Assembly (NCBI RefSeq): GCF_000429225.1
Contig: NZ_AUBL01000032.1
Span: forward strand, 1 to 50,925
Reading direction: 5' to 3'
Length of the DNA stretch: 50,925 bases
Source: Actinomyces dentalis DSM 19115
Lineage (GTDB): Bacteria; Actinomycetota; Actinomycetes; Actinomycetales; Actinomycetaceae
Under the pieces are notes generated by a model. That model had not been told where the DNA came from, did no database searches, and was given only the letters and a program-made list of their open reading frames with translations. This document shows positions 28,022-36,993 of this stretch, piece after piece. A program made the translations under genes and the position numbers. Position 1 is the first letter of the stretch. Each line of letters begins with the position of its first letter.

Positions 28022-30295
28022 ATGACCCGCCGGCCCGACCAGATCGACTGGTCCGCCCTGTCCCATGCCTACGGCAGCGCCGAGGACATCCCCGAGGCGA
28101 TCGAGGCGCTGGCGGATCCGGAGCGGGTCGAGTCCGCCGTGGACTCCTTCTACGACGCCCTGCTGCACCAGCAGTCCATCTACTCGGCGACCGGCCCCGC
28201 CGTGGTCGCCGCCGCCCGCATGATCGTCGAGGGCCGCTGCGCCGACCCCGAGGACGCGGGCGAAATGCTGCTCTACTTCGCCCAGCTCACCGACCACTGG
28301 CGGGGCCTCGCCCGGGACGACCCCGGGGCCGCGGTCCACCACCCGGAGGTCGCCCAGGCGCCCGCCTGCCAGGCGGCCCTCGACGAGGTCGCCGACATCC
28401 TGCTGCCCGTCGTCGACGGTGCGGGGGCGACGGCGCGCACCGCCGCCGCTATCCAGGCCTACCGGTCCGCCCCCGACGCCCGCGCCGTCGCGGCGCTCGC
28501 GGCGCGGATCGGCTCGGCCCCGCCGTCAACGGGGGAGGGCGGTCAGCCCCCGGGGGTGGCCGCAGGTCCGCAGGGAACTGCGGGCTCGGCGGGAACTGCG
28601 GGCTCGGCGGCGGCCACTGACCCGAAGACGACCGCCGACCCGGGGGCGGCCGCGGGACTGGAAGCGGCCTGCGCCTGGAGCCTGGCCGCGCTCGGGGCGG
28701 ACGCGGGCGCCACGGGGCTCACGCCCCGGCTGGCGGGCGCCCTGGCCCGCGTGCGCACCCGCGCCTGCGACCGGGAGGACCTCGCCCTGCTCGCCGAGCA
28801 CTGGCCGCGGGCCTGCGAGCTCGTCGAGGAGCTCGTCGTGGGCGAGGATCCCGCCCATTGGCTGATCGATGTCAACGCCGAGGCGGCCGCCGCCGTCCTG
28901 TGCGCGCCGCCCGCCCTGGGCGATGGCGACGACGAGGTGCTCATCGACCTCGTGCGCGCCTCTCGCGGGGCGACGCCCCGGGTCGTCGAACACATCGCCG
29001 CGCTCGCGGCCGATCCCGGTGCCGACCCGGAGCTGCTGATCGCCGTGCTGGAGGAGACGCCGATCACCCCCGAGGTCTGCGATATCGCCGCCGCCCTGGC
29101 CGACCGCCCGGCCGGCGCCCCCCGGTCCAGGGGGTGGGCGCGGCCCGACCACCGCCTGGGCGCCGCGCGGGTCCTGGCCGCGGGCCGGGACCCCCGTTGG
29201 GCGCGGGCCCTGGAGGCCTTCGTGCGCACCTCCTGCCTGGAACGGGCGACCTGGGCCAAGATCGGCGGCCACTGGGCCCTGGAGCCGATCGGGCCCCTCA
29301 CCGGAGCGGGGCTGTCCCCGGGCGCCGGGCTCGTCACGGCGGTGGCCGAGCGCCTGCGGGGCCGCACCGAGCGCACCGACGTCTCCAAACTTCTCGCGCT
29401 CCTGGCCGGCTGGCCGCCCGACGAGTGCCGGGACGCGCTGGAGACGGTGCGCGGCCTGCTGCCCCGCACCGCCGCCGTCAGAGTCCTGACCGCGTGGCGC
29501 GACCTCGAGTCCCTCCCGGCCCTGCGGCGGGCGGCGGCGGACGGCGGCCTTTACGAGCGTTTCATGGTGGCGCGGATGACCCGGGATCTGCGGGACTACC
29601 ACCGGGTCCTCGACGCCGGCCCCGACGAGTCCTGCCTGCCGGAGCTGATCGCCTCCTGGCCGGAGCCCGGCGACCCGCGCCTCGTCGAGCTGTGCCGACG
29701 CCTGTGCCGGATCCCCGACGACGCCCGGCCCCCCGCCCAGCGGGCCCGGGTCGCGGCCATGGCGGGGCTGGTGGCGGCCGGGGACGACGTCGGCCGTCAC
29801 CTGCCGGCCCTCCTGTCCCTCATCGCCGCGGATCCCCGCGTGTTCGACGCCCAGGCGCTGCTGCGGCGCTGGCGGCGCGAGGGCCGGCTCGGGGCCGACG
29901 ACGTCGGCCGGGCGGCGTCCCTCCTGGCGGGCATCGCCGCCGACGGGGGCGGGGTCCCCCGGCACAGCGCCGACGGCGTGCGCGCCACGGCCGCCCTGAC
30001 CGCCTGGCGGGTCGCCGGCAGCCTGCCGGAGCCGCCCGCGCTCCTCGCCCGCATCCTTGCCGAGACCCTGTCCGGGCACTCCAAGCAGGGGACGGCCCTC
30101 GACCTCGCCGAGTCCCTGGCGGACGCCCCGGCCGGGGCCCGGGCCGCCGTCGTCGCCGAGCTCTCCCGTCAGGCCCAGCGGGATCAGCGCCTGAGCACGA
30201 TGGACGCCGCCGGGGACGAGGAGCTCCTGGCGCGCATGCGCCGGGCCGTCGCCCTCCTGGGGGACGGGACGGCCGTGAGCGGGCGCGAACCGTGA
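28022..30295 (+). CDS. Large HEAT-like helical protein
   Basis: 757 residues, no signal peptide or membrane span. The N terminus (IDWSALSHAYGSAEDIPEAI, then ALLHQQSIYSATGPAV) is a pattern I associate with actinobacterial HEAT-repeat proteins of the kind often placed in polymorphic-toxin immunity loci. The rest is made of alpha-helical pairs with a low-complexity Ala/Gly/Thr insert at about 165-210. TACCCT at 27977-27982 and GAGGAG at 28011-28016 support the ATG at 28022. It originally seems to have been coupled to rnz: a 17-bp triplication lies at the junction. A role as a binding scaffold or immunity protein is an inference only. Confidence 0.7.
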   Translation: MTRRPDQIDWSALSHAYGSAEDIPEAIEALADPERVESAVDSFYDALLHQQSIYSATGPAVVAAARMIVEGRCADPEDAGEMLLYFAQLTDHWRGLARDDPGAAVHHPEVAQAPACQAALDEVADILLPVVDGAGATARTAAAIQAYRSAPDARAVAALAARIGSAPPSTGEGGQPPGVAAGPQGTAGSAGTAGSAAATDPKTTADPGAAAGLEAACAWSLAALGADAGATGLTPRLAGALARVRTRACDREDLALLAEHWPRACELVEELVVGEDPAHWLIDVNAEAAAAVLCAPPALGDGDDEVLIDLVRASRGATPRVVEHIAALAADPGADPELLIAVLEETPITPEVCDIAAALADRPAGAPRSRGWARPDHRLGAARVLAAGRDPRWARALEAFVRTSCLERATWAKIGGHWALEPIGPLTGAGLSPGAGLVTAVAERLRGRTERTDVSKLLALLAGWPPDECRDALETVRGLLPRTAAVRVLTAWRDLESLPALRRAAADGGLYERFMVARMTRDLRDYHRVLDAGPDESCLPELIASWPEPGDPRLVELCRRLCRIPDDARPPAQRARVAAMAGLVAAGDDVGRHLPALLSLIAADPRVFDAQALLRRWRREGRLGADDVGRAASLLAGIAADGGGVPRHSADGVRATAALTAWRVAGSLPEPPALLARILAETLSGHSKQGTALDLAESLADAPAGARAAVVAELSRQAQRDQRLSTMDAAGDEELLARMRRAVALLGDGTAVSGREP

Positions 30296-30325
30296 GCGGG
30301 CGCGAACCGTGAGCGGGCGCGAACT
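30275..30325 (+). repeat. 17-bp triplication at HEAT gene/rnz junction
   Basis: Three exact tandem copies (30275, 30292, 30309) of GTGAGCGGGCGCGAACC; the third ends in T. Each copy offers the rnz start GTG, but only the third is in frame. The HEAT gene stops within the second (TGA 30293-30295). Confidence 0.95.
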
Positions 30326-31229
30326 CACCGCCCTGGGCACCGGCAGCCTCGTGCCCACGCCGGAGCGCAACCACTCCGGCCACTTCCTGCGCTGGGGCGC
30401 CACCGGCGTCCTGTTCGACCCCGGCGAGGGCACCCAGCGGCAGATGACTCTCGCCGGCGTCCCGGCGCGCCGCATCCGCATCATCTGCCTGACCCACCTG
30501 CACGGCGACCACTGCCTGGGCCTGCCCGGGGTCCTCCAGCGCCTGTGCCTGGACCGGGCGCCGCACCCGATCACCCTCCTCTATCCGGCGTCGGGACAGG
30601 AGTACGTCGACCGCCTGCGCGCCGCCAGCATCCACCACGACGAACTCGACCTGCGCCCGGTGCCCGTCGAGGTCGGCCCCGAGCCGGTCGAGGTGGCGCG
30701 CACGCCCGATCTGGTGCTGACCGCCGCCGCCCTCGACCACCGGGTCGACGCCGTCGGCTACCGCGTCCAGGACCCGCCCGCCCGCGTCTTCGACGCCGCC
30801 GGCCTGGCCGAGCTGGCGGCGCGCGGCATCGCCGGGCCCCTGGTGGGGCGGCTGCGCCGCGAGGGGAATGTCGACGTCGGCGGCGTCACCACCCGCCTGG
30901 AGGAGGTCACCCGCGAGCGCGCCGCCGCCTCCTTCGCCTTCGTCCAGGACACCCGGCCCTGCGAGGGCGCCCGCAGGCTGGCCGAGGGCGCGGACCTGCT
31001 GGTCATGGAGGCGACCTACCTGTCCGACCTGGCCGACAAGGCCCGCGAGTACGGGCACTGCACGGCCCTGGACGCCGGGCGGCTCGCCGCGGCGGCGGGG
31101 GCGGCCAGGCTCGCCCTGACCCACTTCTCCTCCCGCTACGCCTCGGCGGCGGGGCACGTGGCCGAGGCGGGCGGCGCGCACGGCGACGTCGTCGCGCTGG
31201 CGGACTTCGACCGGGTGGCGGTGCGCTGA
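30309..31229 (+). CDS. rnz: Ribonuclease Z
   Basis: Endonuclease that trims the 3' trailer of tRNA precursors. 306 residues with the metallo-beta-lactamase fold: the zinc motif LTHLHGDHCLGLPG near residue 60, TGSLVPTPERNHSGHFLRW at the N terminus, later ligands in FVQDTRPCEGA (Asp) and LTHFSSRY (His). GTG 30309 is the third unit of the 17-bp triplication. Its stop is followed by the large repeat region in which it converges with a SWIM gene. Confidence 0.93.
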   Translation: MSGRELTALGTGSLVPTPERNHSGHFLRWGATGVLFDPGEGTQRQMTLAGVPARRIRIICLTHLHGDHCLGLPGVLQRLCLDRAPHPITLLYPASGQEYVDRLRAASIHHDELDLRPVPVEVGPEPVEVARTPDLVLTAAALDHRVDAVGYRVQDPPARVFDAAGLAELAARGIAGPLVGRLRREGNVDVGGVTTRLEEVTRERAAASFAFVQDTRPCEGARRLAEGADLLVMEATYLSDLADKAREYGHCTALDAGRLAAAAGAARLALTHFSSRYASAAGHVAEAGGAHGDVVALADFDRVAVR

Positions 31230-31280
31230 GGCGGGCCGGGGCGTCGCGGCCCGGCAGCGCGCCGCCCCGAAGAGTCGGAC

Positions 31281-31444
31281 GCCGGTCCCGGGGGAGTCGA
31301 ATTAGTGATGTCACCTGGGCTCGCATTGTGCGAGGTGGGATCGCGAGAATCGAGCGCGGGCTGATTCCGTCGCGCTGGGCTCGCACGGCGCGAGCCGGAG
31401 TGGATTTCGTCGCGCTGGGCTCGCATTGCGCAAGCCGGGCCCGG
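31281..31444 (+). repeat. 164-bp inverted repeat, left arm
   Basis: Reverse complement of 31921-32084 with about three mismatches in 164. Inside the arm CTGGGCTCGCA occurs three times (near 31314, 31374 and 31414), each followed by a small hairpin such as GGCTCGCACGGCGCGAGCC. Starts 51 bases after the rnz stop. Confidence 0.93.
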
Positions 31445-31567
31445 CCCGCAGGGCGCGTTTCTCAGTGCGGAGGCAATTCCTGTGGGGTCCTCGGCGTCGA
31501 GGAGCCCGTCCTCGCCCCGGTCGGGTCCGCGAGATCTCCGGGTAACCCGCGAGAACGTACCTCGACC

Positions 31568-31680
31568 CGCGAGCACGTCACTTAACCCGCGAGAACGTCT
31601 GCCAGAGGTACGATCTCGCGGGTTAAGTGACGATCTCGGCGGTTACCCGGCGATCTCGCGGGTTAAGTGACGTGCTCGCG
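31568..31680. repeat. Inverted 20-bp unit array
   Basis: Units of ACCCGCGAGNACGTCACTTA (about 20 bases) run forward at about 31545-31600 and in reverse at about 31610-31682. Perfect 27-base arms are 31568-31594 and 31654-31680. A second locus with the same units is at 49499-49565. Confidence 0.85.
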
Positions 31681-31920
31681 GACCGGATTGGAGTCCCCGG
31701 CGTGGGCGGGGACCGGTTTCCCGCCCCCGCCCGCGAGGCCGACGTGAACGAGCGCACCGATACCGGGACTATGGACCCGCGCGGGCGCGGCGACGAGATT
31801 CCGGCTCTGACAACGTGCGTCCGATTTACGCCATCACGACCGAACCCCCGCCACGACCAGAACCCCGCCGACTTTCAGGCTGGCATGGGCCGATCCCGAG
31901 ACTGCCGAGACCGGCGCTCG

Positions 31921-32084
31921 CCGGGCCCGGCTTGCGCAATGCGAGCCCAGCGCGACGAAATCCACCCCGGCTCGCGCCGTGCGAGCCCAGCGCGACGGAA
32001 TCAGCCCGCGCTCGATCCGCGCGATCCCACCTCGCACAATGCGAGCCCAGGTGACATCACTAATTCGACTCCCCCGGGACCGGC
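31921..32084 (-). repeat. 164-bp inverted repeat, right arm
   Basis: Partner of 31281-31444. The 476 bases in between contain the 20-bp unit array and about 230 further bases (31690-31920) in which no gene can be supported. Confidence 0.93.
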
Positions 32085-32136
32085 ACCCGGCTCCCCCAGG
32101 GACGGAACGAGATCCGCGCACCGGCGGTCAACGGAT

Positions 32137-33483
32137 TCAGGCCCCGCGCGGGGAGCGGCCGGGGGCCGCCGGCGCCCGGTGCCGCTGCGCCAGCTGAACG
32201 GCCAGCACGTGCTTGCACGGGCCCCGTCCGCCGTCGTACCGCAGCCACCAGGGGCACGAGCAGCCGGGCGGGTCGGTGCGCACGATGTACTCGCCGTGGT
32301 CGCCCGTCACCCAGAAGGCGCCCGGCGCCCCCTCGAAGGGGCGGACGGCCCCGCTGCGGACGAGCTTGCGGGCGCCCCTCAGGCGGGGGTTGTCCCTCAG
32401 CGCCCGTTCGGAGTCGTCGGGCAGCTCCCGGTGGAAGTAGGCGCCCTCGAACAGGTCGTAGCCCACGCGCCCGTCCACGGCCAGGGCGGCCAGCGCCCGG
32501 CCGACCCGCCGGACGCTCAGCCCCGTCCGGCGCGCCAGGTCCTCCCCGTCTATGCGCGGCTCGAAGGCCAGGTGCGCGCCGACGAGCGCGGCGTCGTCCG
32601 CCGTGGTGCCCGCGGCGAGCTCGGTCAGCAGCGCGCCCTCCCCGGAGAAGCCCCGGTGGCGCTCGGCGGTGAGGGTGTAGGTCAGCCGACCGAAGGGCAC
32701 GCCGACCTCCCACACCGATGCCGCCCTCTGCGCCCCGGGCGCGCCGTAGACGCGCAGCCCCGTGACCTGGGGGATCAGGCGGCGCGCGGATCGCAGCCGG
32801 TTCAGGCCCTCGGCGCGGACCGTTCCCGGCCCGGGGCGCAGCGCGGGGCGCACGCCGGTGCGGCTCACCGTCCACGCCCCCGCGCGCCCCGGTCCGTCCG
32901 TCAGGGAGGCGAGGAACCGGCGCGCGGGCGCGGCCGGGGCCTCGCCGATGAGCTCCAGGCCGGCGCTGAGCTCCTGGGAGGAGCCCAGGGCCTTGATCCA
33001 GCGCTCGGGCAGGTCCACCTTGCGCTCCACGTGGGTGGCCTGCGGGGTCGACACGCGCAGCTTGTCGGCGCCTATGCTCAGGTGCATCAGCTCCGAGGAG
33101 CGGATCCGGGCCAGGGCCTCGCGCAGCGGCCGGTTGAGGTCGACGTTCGTCGTGCCGTGGCGGATGTCCCCGCCGTCGAAGGCCTGCGACAGCAGGTCGA
33201 GGCGCACCGCGACGGTGTTGCAGGCGGAGAAGGCCTCCATGCGTATGCGGTCTCCGTTGGCCGTGCAGATGGGGTCGTACGACGCCGCCGGCCTGGGCCG
33301 GATGTACCGGGTCTGGGCGACGTCGGCCAGCACCAGCAGGCCGCGCGCCAGCACCAGCGGCTGGGCGGCGAACCCCGAGAAGAACCCGGGGGCCTCGGCC
33401 GGTCCCTGCGGCGTGAGTGCGGGGGCGAGCTCCAGGGCCAGCCCCGCCTCGTCGAGCAGCGAGGGGGCGGTGAATGATCTCAT
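32137..33483 (-). CDS. SWIM zinc-finger protein, C-terminal finger
   Basis: 448 residues. The only recognisable motif is a C-terminal SWIM finger with Cys408, Cys410, Cys423 and His425 (GCSCPWW ... GPCKHVLAVQLA), the CxC...CxH pattern that binds zinc and is used for nucleic acid or protein contacts. The remaining 400 residues, with VTSL-like beta segments and a winged-helix-like stretch near IDGEDLARRTGLSVRRVGRA, have no assigned family. ATG 33483 is chosen as the first Met. It converges with rnz. Distinct from the N-terminal SWIM protein at 43029. Confidence 0.75.
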   Translation of the reverse strand: MRSFTAPSLLDEAGLALELAPALTPQGPAEAPGFFSGFAAQPLVLARGLLVLADVAQTRYIRPRPAASYDPICTANGDRIRMEAFSACNTVAVRLDLLSQAFDGGDIRHGTTNVDLNRPLREALARIRSSELMHLSIGADKLRVSTPQATHVERKVDLPERWIKALGSSQELSAGLELIGEAPAAPARRFLASLTDGPGRAGAWTVSRTGVRPALRPGPGTVRAEGLNRLRSARRLIPQVTGLRVYGAPGAQRAASVWEVGVPFGRLTYTLTAERHRGFSGEGALLTELAAGTTADDAALVGAHLAFEPRIDGEDLARRTGLSVRRVGRALAALAVDGRVGYDLFEGAYFHRELPDDSERALRDNPRLRGARKLVRSGAVRPFEGAPGAFWVTGDHGEYIVRTDPPGCSCPWWLRYDGGRGPCKHVLAVQLAQRHRAPAAPGRSPRGA

Positions 33484-33638
33484 GCGCCGAGGCTATTGCG
33501 GGGGTCTGACGCATTCGCCCGGCGGCCGCTCGGAGCGGTTCCACCGGGGGCCGGGAGCGGCGGGCCGACGGCGCCGGCTGCCCGCCCGCGCCCCGTCGGG
33601 GAGGGCCGGGGGAGGGGACGGGGCCGGTGCGGCGGGCG

Positions 33639-36008
33639 CTACCGGTCCTGCGCGAGGGCGGGGACCGGGGCCGGGTCGGGCTCGGCGACGGGCTCCAGGC
33701 GCTCGCCGGACAGGTAGATGCGCATGGTCAGGGACTCCAGGGTCGTGGTGTCCCCGGGGCGGTCCTGGCGGCAGTCGGTGGCGCCCGTGCGCGCGGCCCG
33801 CGCCCCCTCGGGGTTGATCGCCCGCCAGTGCGCCGCCGGGCCCCGCTTCACCCGCCGCGCCAGGGCGAAGGCCGAGCTGTGCGGCCGCGGCACCGGCCAG
33901 GTCGAGTCCCAGGTCAGGTGCCAGTCCTTGCCGTGGGCGTCGGGCAGGACCACGTCGACCTGGTCGAGGGAGCCGTTGATGACGACGAGCAGGTCGTCGT
34001 CGCCCAGCGCCCGGCCCGAGCGCAGCATCTGGATCACCCGCGTGGCCGGATCGTGCCACGTCCAGCCCTGCATAGGCTCGCCGTCGGCCCGGTACCAGGC
34101 CAGGTCGGCGATCTCGTCCCCGTCCGCGGGCCGGCCGGAGGCGAAGGCGGCCGGGCGCATGACCGGGTGCTCGTCGCGCAGGCGCAGCAGGAAGCGCGTG
34201 GTGGCGATGAGGTCGTTCTGCCAGGGCGCCAGGTCCCAGTCGTACCAGGAGATCGGGGAGTCCTGGCAGTAGGAGTTGTTGTTGCCGCCCTGGGAGCGGC
34301 CCATCTCGTCGCCGCCCAGCAGCATGGGTGTGCCGGCCGAGACCAGGAGGGTGCCCAGCACGTTGCGCGAGCTGCGCCGCCGCAGCACCTCGAGGGGGCC
34401 GGCGTCGATCCCCTCGGGGACGTCCCCGTCGGTCCCGTGGTTCCACGAGCGGTTGTCGTCGGTGCCGTCGCGGTTGTCCTCGCCGTTGGCCAGGTTGTTC
34501 TTGTGGTCGTAGCTGACCAGGTCGCGCAGTGTGAAGCCGTCGTGGGCGGTGACGAAGTTGACGCTCGCCAGGGGCCCGCGCCCGCCCGGGTACTCCCCGT
34601 GGCTGAACATGTCGGCGCTGCCGGCCAGGCGCGTGGCCAGGTCGCGCACGCCCGAGCCGGGCCGGCCCCGGGTCATCTCGGACACGTCCGCCAGCCAGAA
34701 GGAGCGCACCGTGCCGCGGTAGCGGTCGTTCCAGTCGTGGAAGGGGGCGGGGAACTCCCCGGTCCGCCAGCCGCCCGGGCCCACGTCCCAGGGCTCGGCG
34801 ATGAGCTTGACGCCCGAGAGCAGCGGGTCGGTGGCCATGCCCACCAGCAGGGGGTGGTGGGGGTGGAACTCGGTGGCGTTGCGCCCCAGCGTGACCGCCA
34901 GGTCGAAGCGGAAGCCGTCCACGCCCACGTCGCCCGCCCAGTAGCGCAGGGAGTCCAGGGTGAGCTGGACGGCGCGCGTGGAGCGGAAGTCGACCGTGTT
35001 GCCGGTGCCGGTGACGTCGATGTACTGGGCGGGGCGGTGGGGGGCGTGCAGGTAGTACTCCAGGTCGTCCAGGCCGCGCAGGGACAGGCTCGGCCCGCTC
35101 ATCCCCGACTCGCAGGTGTGGTTGTAGACCACGTCCATGATGATCTCCAGGCCGGCCTCGTGCAGGATCGAGACCATGCCGCGGACCTCGTCGAGGACGG
35201 CCTGGGGCCCGGCCCTGCGGGCGGCGCGCGTGGCGTAGGACGGCTCCGGGGCGAAGTAGGACAGGGTCGAGTAGCCCCAGTAGTTCGTCCGGCCCCTGGT
35301 CAGCAGGAAGACCTCGGAGAAGGAGGCGTGGATGGGCAGCACCTCGATCGTGGTCACGCCCAGGTTCTTGAGGTAGTTCACGGTGACCGGGTGGGCCAGG
35401 CCCGCGTAGGTGCCGCGCAGCTCCGGGGGCACGCCCGACATGTTGAGGGTCAGCCCCTTGACGTGGGTCTCGTAGATGACGGTGCGCGCCTCGGGCACCT
35501 TCGGCCCGGGGACCACCGGGAAGGAGGGGCCCGTGACCACGCCGACGGCCACGTGCCCGGCCGAGTCCAGGGCCGAGGGCGTGAAGGGCACGTACAGGGG
35601 GTTGTAGTCGGCGTCGACCTCGTGGGCGAAGATCTCCGGCCCCAGGACGGGGGCGCCCTCCAGGGCGCGGGCGTAGGGGTCGAGGGTGAGCTTGCGGGGG
35701 TTGGCCAGCAGCCCCTCGGAGGGGTTCCACTCGCCGTGGACGCGGTAGGCGTAGCGCTGGCCGGGCCCCACGCCGCTCACGTGCGCGCCCCAGGCGCCGC
35801 GCTGGGGCCCGTGCATGCCCACGCGCCGCTCGGAGACCACGGCGCCGGCGCCGTCGGTCTGGAGCAGGCACAGGTCGACGGCGGAGGCGTGCGGGGCGAC
35901 GACGACGAAGCTCGTGCCGTCCCCCACGGGGGTCGCCCCCAGGCGCGTACGGTCGCGGGCGTCCTCGGGGCTGAGGACCGCGGGTTGCAGCTCGAGCGTG
36001 CACGGCAT
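33639..36008 (-). CDS. glgX: Glycogen debranching enzyme
   Basis: Hydrolyses alpha-1,6 branches of limit dextrins left by GlgP. About 789 residues: CBM48-like N domain, GH13 barrel, C-terminal beta domain. Visible motifs: IYETHVKGLTLNMSGVP, the nucleophile Asp in VDGFRFDLAVTLGR, acid Glu in LIAEPWDVGPGGW, and the GlgX/isoamylase signature NFVTAHDGFTLRDLVSYDHK. Start uncertain: ATG 36008 (MPCTLELQ) or ATG 36017; GACAAT seven bases before 36008 would make that start leaderless. A longer frame to 36086 exists but is not family-like. Works with GlgP and GlgB/GlgE upstream in the window though not in their operon. Confidence 0.93.
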   Translation of the reverse strand: MPCTLELQPAVLSPEDARDRTRLGATPVGDGTSFVVVAPHASAVDLCLLQTDGAGAVVSERRVGMHGPQRGAWGAHVSGVGPGQRYAYRVHGEWNPSEGLLANPRKLTLDPYARALEGAPVLGPEIFAHEVDADYNPLYVPFTPSALDSAGHVAVGVVTGPSFPVVPGPKVPEARTVIYETHVKGLTLNMSGVPPELRGTYAGLAHPVTVNYLKNLGVTTIEVLPIHASFSEVFLLTRGRTNYWGYSTLSYFAPEPSYATRAARRAGPQAVLDEVRGMVSILHEAGLEIIMDVVYNHTCESGMSGPSLSLRGLDDLEYYLHAPHRPAQYIDVTGTGNTVDFRSTRAVQLTLDSLRYWAGDVGVDGFRFDLAVTLGRNATEFHPHHPLLVGMATDPLLSGVKLIAEPWDVGPGGWRTGEFPAPFHDWNDRYRGTVRSFWLADVSEMTRGRPGSGVRDLATRLAGSADMFSHGEYPGGRGPLASVNFVTAHDGFTLRDLVSYDHKNNLANGEDNRDGTDDNRSWNHGTDGDVPEGIDAGPLEVLRRRSSRNVLGTLLVSAGTPMLLGGDEMGRSQGGNNNSYCQDSPISWYDWDLAPWQNDLIATTRFLLRLRDEHPVMRPAAFASGRPADGDEIADLAWYRADGEPMQGWTWHDPATRVIQMLRSGRALGDDDLLVVINGSLDQVDVVLPDAHGKDWHLTWDSTWPVPRPHSSAFALARRVKRGPAAHWRAINPEGARAARTGATDCRQDRPGDTTTLESLTMRIYLSGERLEPVAEPDPAPVPALAQDR

Positions 36009-36179
36009 GAGGGCCATTGTCCCGGCTGGGCCCGGCCGGTACCAACTCCAACGGTGCGAGTGAGACATACGCCGCCGGTGCGGTGAGATCTGCGGCACAT
36101 GAGCCGGGGCGGCGTGCGCTCCGTCTCAAGCCGATTCCGACCGGCGGCGGCGATGGCGCGATATGGCAATCTTGGGCGC

Positions 36180-36968
36180 ATGAAAATCGTGGTCTGCATC
36201 AAGCACGTCCCCGACGTGCAGTCGGAGCGCCGTCTCGAGGGCGGCCGGCTCGTGCGCGGGGAGGACGACGTCCTCAACGAGCTCGACGAGAACGCCGTCG
36301 AGGCCGCCGTCGCCCTCGTCGAGGACCTCGGCGGCGAGGTCGTCGCCCTGACCATGGGGCCCGAGGACGCCGAGGACGGCCTGCGCCGCGCCCTCCAGAT
36401 GGGCGCCGACTCCGGCGTGCTCATCACCGACGAGTCCCTGGCCGGGGCCGACGTCGTCGCCACCGCCCGCACCCTGGCCGCCGCCATCGGGCGCATCGGC
36501 GGGGCCGGGGCCGGCGGGACCGGGGACGTGGACCTGGTCATCACCGGCATGGCCTCGCTGGACGCCATGACCTCCATGCTGCCGGGGGCGCTGGCGGCCG
36601 CCCTGGGCGTGCCCGCCCTCACCCTGGCCTCCTCCCTGGAGGTCTCCGACGCCGGGGACGTCCTGATCACCCGCGCCGTGGGGACCCTGCGCGAGTCGCT
36701 GGCCGCCCCCACCCCGGCCCTGGTATCCGTCACCGACCAGGCCAACGAGCCGCGCTACCCCAATTTCGCCGCCATGCGGGCCGCCAGGAAGAAGCCCGTC
36801 GACACCTGGGACCTGGCCGACCTCGGCCTGGAGCCGGGCGCCGGGCCCGCCATCGCCGTCGTCGACTCCAAGGCCCGGCCCGCCCGTCAGGCCGGCATCA
36901 TCCGCACCGACGCCGGGGCGGCCGGGCGCGAGCTGGCCGCCTGGCTCGTCGAGAACAAGCTCGTCTGA
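36180..36968 (+). CDS. etfB: Electron transfer flavoprotein beta subunit
   Basis: Beta (FixA-type) subunit of the ETF heterodimer, which carries electrons from acyl-CoA or other flavin dehydrogenases; binds AMP. 262 residues, usual length. MKIVVCIKHVPDVQSERRLE, LNELDENAVEAAVALVE and the ETF beta signature region LPGALAAALGVPALTLASSL are present, and the C terminus carries ANEPRYPNFAAMRAARKKP. ATG 36180. EtfA follows after 25 bases. Confidence 0.92.
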   Translation: MKIVVCIKHVPDVQSERRLEGGRLVRGEDDVLNELDENAVEAAVALVEDLGGEVVALTMGPEDAEDGLRRALQMGADSGVLITDESLAGADVVATARTLAAAIGRIGGAGAGGTGDVDLVITGMASLDAMTSMLPGALAAALGVPALTLASSLEVSDAGDVLITRAVGTLRESLAAPTPALVSVTDQANEPRYPNFAAMRAARKKPVDTWDLADLGLEPGAGPAIAVVDSKARPARQAGIIRTDAGAAGRELAAWLVENKLV

Positions 36969-36993
36969 GCGCGGCGAGAAGGAGAGAAAGAGC

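Noticed and set aside
31690-31920. A gene between the 164-bp arms
   Set aside because: Frames run through repeats, have no ribosome binding site and no recognisable product.
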